Positions 24,801 through 30,800 of a DNA stretch of 64,000 bases are shown in pieces (position 1 is the first letter of the stretch; every line of letters starts with the position of its first letter). The position numbers and the translations under genes are program-made. Source of the DNA: Siphonodentalium dalli. Lineage: Eukaryota; Mollusca; Scaphopoda; Gadilida; Siphonodentaliidae. The stretch is taken from positions 52,651,349 through 52,715,348 of the forward strand of contig CP136062.1 of NCBI GenBank assembly GCA_032622095.1. Direction: 5' to 3'. The notes under the pieces are model-generated. The model was not told where the DNA came from. It was given only the letters and a program-made list of their open reading frames with translations, and searched no databases.

Positions 24801-27800
24801 CGAAAAGGGGGGGGTGGGGGCCTCCAACCTGTGTACCTGTGATTACGAGATTGGTTGGACATATTTTATTTGAATCATCACCATTTGTGACTTGGCAATT
24901 TATTTTGTAATAGTTGTTTGATGATTGAAAGTGCCACCTCCATTTAATGGCCCACTTAATTTTCGAGTGATCGATTATTTGTTTTATAGTGCCTTGATAT
25001 ACAGTTTTAAAGAATATAAGAAAAAATTATTAAAATTGTAAAAAATTGTAAAAAATAATAACAAATTATGAAAAATTGTTAGGCTAATGCATTCTCTTAT
25101 ATATGCGAGGCGACCTATGGTCGACTCGAATATATAAGAGAATGCATTGGCACAGGGTATATGGGTTGATACAAAAATCAGACTTGGCACTGAAAGGGTT
25201 AATAACAATCTATGCCATAAAATATGATTAAAATACTATAATTCATCACCATTTGAAACGTCTCAGAAGGTACCCAAAGAGTAATAGAAAAGAGCTGAAA
25301 TCTTTAAAATCATTCCCCCCCCCTGTTATTGCTCCCAGAATGCAACATAATTCAAACAAAAGTTTATTTTAAATGGAAGGGGAATAATAGACTGTGTAGA
25401 AACTTCAACATAGAACAGACGTCGGTTTCTCAACAAAAACAACGAGTAAGATTGAAAATACAATGTTTTATGGCATATATTTTATATATGTGATCTGTGG
25501 GTTCGAAAATTAAGTGGGCTTTTAATATGGCTGCCTTTGTTGCCATGTGCACTGTGGGGGATATCTTTAGTTCCATTGGGACACTACACCTCTAGTTCGT
25601 GTCTAATAAGCATTGCTGTTGGCTGGCATTCATTCTCAGACTCCCAAATTCGCACTCTCTAAATCTAGTCGCTGTCTGTACAGGGGAACAACAGGGGAGT
25701 GGGCTAAAATGAGCCCCATTCCCAATTGGATATAGTTTTATTCCAAATTTCTAATACCAAAATTACCATTTAGGACATTTCATTCATTTCATGGTGATTT
25801 TCAAGTCTGTGATGCTGGTGAATAGTTAGGTAGATATATATCAAATATATGGAGGCACGGACTCAGTATGAGTGTTCATTGCTTTAACCCTTTACCCAAC
25901 AGAAGGGCCCTGTGCCAATGCATTCTCTTATATATGCGAGTCGACCATAGGTCGCCTCGCATATATAAGAGAATGCATTGGCTTAACACATTAAAAATTA
26001 TAAAATTGTTAAAGAATGTAAGAAAAAATGGTAAAAAGTGTTAAAAAAAGATTTTTTTTAGGCCAATGCATTCTCTTATATATGCGAGGCGACCTATGGT
26101 CGACTCGCATATATAAGAGAATGCATTGGCACAGGGCATAACTGTAACCATCACAATGTGGTCAATGAGCCGGTTCCAATGATATCCATATGTGTATGGT
26201 TTTATTGAGACAGACCGAAGATATTTTAGGCTGTTGAAGCTTTATTTGGCCGGTTTTGGCCGGTTTGTTGGGTAAAGGGTTAAATGTACTTGCAGTGTCT
26301 TTGTTCTTTACCTTCATTTGAAAAGACGGAGTTAGCCGAACGACCACAGTACGGTACGTCCTTGTTTGACATAGCATCTCTGATTCTGATTCTTGTTTCT
26401 CATTCAGAATGTGTCATGGCCTACAGGATACACCGAAGTTAGTGCCAGAGAATTGTGTGACACGAAAATAAAAGAATCAGCTATTGCTAAAGGGGCACAA
26501 TGCGACGATTACATCAATGCTGATTATGTATCCGATATCAACGACTGTATAACGGATATCAAGGTAGGTTATATGTCAGATATTATTTGTTCCAATTGTA
26601 AACTTTGTATCGCTTTAGCTCCAAACTGACATTAAAATTGGTGCCTATTAGCTAGAATGATATCATATTTCAACAAATATCTCAATATTTATTTTAATTT
26701 ATTGACTTTTAATATCTAATTCGACCTGCACTCCACTATATTGGCCTCCACCCCACTACTACATGGAAATGGACACTTCACCTCACACTTAAATGTCTGC
26801 AGCTCACAAGTGTGTCTGCACAAACGTATAGTGCTATTTGCTTTTTTCGATTCCGAATGATAACTTTTGTAAGTCTGAACTGAAGTTTGGTATGTGCCAA
26901 AACTACAGGTCAAGTTCGACTTTGGTTTACACCCCCCGGCCAATTTTTACCAGAGTTATGGCCCTTTTTTTAATTACCATGGCGTATTTGCCATGCCCTA
27001 GTGATGCTCTTGTTTATGTTTTTGTTGCAGTTGATAAGCAAGGCCCATGTGGATCTAAATAAACCTGTTTTTATTGTAAATGACGGGTGAGAGACATTGG
27101 TATAAGGATGCAGTGGCCAAATATTTCAGATTGATTTAAATAGACCCCTGACGTCTTTTGTAAATGACGGGCGAGACACGTTGGTATAAGGATGCAGTGG
27201 CCATGTATTTCAGATTGATTTAAATAGACCCCTGTTGTCTTTTATAAATGATGGGCGAGACACATTGGTATAAGGATGCAGTGGCCAAGTATTTCAGATT
27301 TATCTAAATACGCCTCTGTTGTTTTTTTGTCAATGATGGGCGAGACACATTGGTATAAGGATGCAGTGGCCAAGTATTTCAGATTTATCTAAATACGCCT
27401 CTGTTGTTTTTTGTCAATGATGGGCGAGACACATTGGTATGATGCATTGGCCAAGTATTTCAGATTGATGTAAATATACTTCTGTGTTTTTGCAGTTGAC
27501 GGGCGAATCAGACTGGTATAAGGATGCAGTGGCTAACATACAGGAACAATGTGAACATGAGTTGATAAGGAACATGACAGCGTGGGTAAATTCAACCAGC
27601 GCTGATGGCACGCCCACTATATCCTTGATAGCTAATGATCTTTGTTATAACGATTGCACATCTTCAATACATGGAACATGCGAAAAAGGTTAGTTATCAC
27701 CACAAACAAAGTTTGACAGGAGGACATAAAAATGGGTTAATCCATGTCTATGTGTCCGTCCGTCTGTCCGGCAACAACTTTGTAACTCTATCTCATCTTC

Positions 27801-30800
27801 ATAGATAAGCCTGTTTAGTGTGCCTGTCATTTGCAGAATGAGATCCCCAGAGGGTGAATTTAGTTACTCTACCTCGCACAGCAGGCTGCTATCGCCAAAT
27901 TCCCCCTCGCATTCTACATGGCCTCATCTGCTATGGGGGACATAGACTCAGATTGAAGTTCCCAAATGGTGAATATTGTGATGGGCACCCATTGGGAACC
28001 TCAATTATGCAATGCGTCGTCTGCCAATTTGGGGATACAGAGAAACTAAACTAGAAAAGAAATAGAATATATGTGAAGATGCTTCTAAAGAATTTAATAA
28101 TAATGAAAAGCAATACTGCAAATCAATCTATCTGTAATAAATTAATTACACGATAATGTAAAACCTGTTAAATCTAACACTTTATTGACATTAATCACTG
28201 AGAGCTTTCCGATGAATGGCAACAAGCCATATTTCTGACTAAATCCTGAAAAATTACCCATAATTCTGCGGTGGTTAAGGAGTCGATTATTTAGGGCATT
28301 ACTGTACTTTTCCTGCTAGACCAATATAATTTTTTTCGCGATTCTCATCCATGCCATGCACATTTCCATTATCACTTTTGTCCAAGTCTAAATTTATTTT
28401 TGTGCTTGTTTCTTTATATTTTTGTTTTAGTTTCGTTATCTCGATGATTCCATATTTTGGTTTTTCAATTTGGTCAAAGTTTCTGAAAAATGGCAAAACA
28501 AATTTCCAATCAGAGTGAACCCTGGAAATAGCATCATATACTCGCAGTTGAAATCATCTTTATATTTTCTTTTACCACCAGGTGGCTGCATATGTAACAA
28601 TAAATACTATGGTATCGATTGCTCGCTGACTGAAAAAGATCCACCTCAGATCTCTTCTGGAACGAGTAACGTCATCTGTGACCCTAACATCGATGACTGT
28701 GGAACCGTATCCATATATGGAGATCAATTTGTAAACGTCAACACCATCAAATGTCATTTCACAGAAATTGATGTAAGTATATATTTATATTAGACTTGGG
28801 GATTTCTTTAAGAAAAATTAGCTAGGGCTTAAATTTGTAACTACTTTTGAGGAAAATTAATTCACTTCAACTCGGATTTACATTGGTTCAAATGGGGGCA
28901 GAATATGGGCAGGGAAAAGAGATTTAACTCCCCCACCCGACCTGTATACATGCTGTTGAATTCAAGTTTAGTACTGGTATAATATTATATTAATAGGAAT
29001 CCTTCTGCAATTGTGTTACCTGTCTGTCGTCTGCTTATATATTCTGAACACCCTTCCATTAATAGACCAGTTCAATGTATACCTTAATAATTGGATGGGA
29101 GAATCCATTTAGTGAAGAAAGGGTTAACCCTTTCATGACTGGAGCCTCCTGAAATTTTGTGAAAATATAATATATGGGACCTCGCATTGGCCTAACAATA
29201 TTTACCTTGTAAACCAGTACATTCTCTTTTTATGCGAGGCTCCCTATGGGATACTTGTATATATTAGAGAATGCACTGACACATGATTTATAATGCTGCG
29301 CCAGCACAGCTCCCATCATGAAAGGGTTAACGCCCTAATTTTCATTTGTGATGTGAATAGAAAGTTAATCAAGCCTTGAAATAGTGTGTCTGTCATTTGC
29401 AGAATGAGGTTCCCAGAGGGTGAATTTAGTGATGCTACCCCACATAGTTGGCTAGCATCACCAAATTCACCCTCTGGGAACCTCATTCTGCAAATGACAG
29501 ACACACTATTGCAAGGCTTGACGTTAATGGAATTTCCTCATTCAACTGACACATAAAAACTTGTGCAAAGGATATCATATCGCTACATCACCTAAAATCA
29601 TATCTGCTTATTGAGGTGTGCAAATTAAAAAAAAAAAGAGTAACAAATGATTAAATCTTTCTTCATTCAGGTAAACCAAGATGGAGTAACAGAATCAAAG
29701 ACAGTTATATCCACAAGTGCAAAGTACGTTCGTAGTCAGGAGGTGTCCTGCCCCGTGCCAGATCCGCTGAAGAGTTACTCCATCAGAGTCAGTAACTACG
29801 ACGACGAAACAATCCTCTCTATCGATCCAGCTCTGCGTCTCATCAAGAACGAAACTTGTTTTACGTGTTCACTCGATAATACCAATGCTGATGCCATCTG
29901 CATCATCAAGGTAGGTAACTCTGTATATGGAACATGATCACTGGCTCCCAGCTACAACCCAACGCAGTTATAATTATAATATAGATCATCCACACAAATA
30001 TCAAAATATCAAGGACACATGGTTTATACAGGGTTCCTGCACTATATAGTCCTGAAAAGTTTTGGAATTTTTAGATATCGCTTGCAGACCTGGACAATTT
30101 ATGGGAAAAGGCCACTTTTTTCCCCTCACTCTATGGAAAAGTTTTGGAAAAAGCATTGTAGGCGGCAAATGTATAACAAAAAACAAAACAAAAACAAGAA
30201 ACTTACCTTGAAAATGTTTCCTAATTCACGTACTGTAAGCATGTGCTCGGACTATATTTTTCAAATAATTATCAAATTTGCTAATCTTCCACTAAAATTA
30301 TTACCCATCGCAATTGAATCAAAACAATTATTTTTGCTTCTAAAATATACATAGTTTGAAGCAAATAATTGAAATTGCCTATTCTGATCAGGTAAAAATG
30401 TGGTTCTGACCAAAAAAATAACTGGCACTTGAACAAAATGATCCCAAATTTATAAAAAAATAAATAAATAAGAAACAACACAAGTATTTTCAGCGTTATA
30501 TCGACGAATTTGTTCTGAAATCTTCCGCGTAGGTATGTTTTGATCCCTCTGACCAAGTTATTCATCGTACATAATTTTTGGGTGAGAACAAGCCATGTCC
30601 ATTTAACCCTTTCAGTGCCAGGTTCGATTTTTGTATCAACCCATATACCCTGTGCCAAAGCATTCTCTTATATATGCGAGTCGATCATAGGTCGCCTTGC
30701 ATATATAAGAGAATGCATTGGCCTAACAATTTTTCATCATTTGTTATTATTTTTTACAATTTTTCACAATTTTAATAATTTTTTCTTATATTCTTTAACA

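Noticed and set aside
27029-27062. Possible extra exon after tttgttgcag (ttgataagcaaggccc...)
   Set aside because: It reaches an in-frame TAA after about ten codons and would break the frame; the downstream exon at 27496 keeps it.
30281-30658. 125-codon minus-strand frame
   Set aside because: Hydrophobic, low-complexity AT-derived translation that crosses into a piggyBac-like element; no support.
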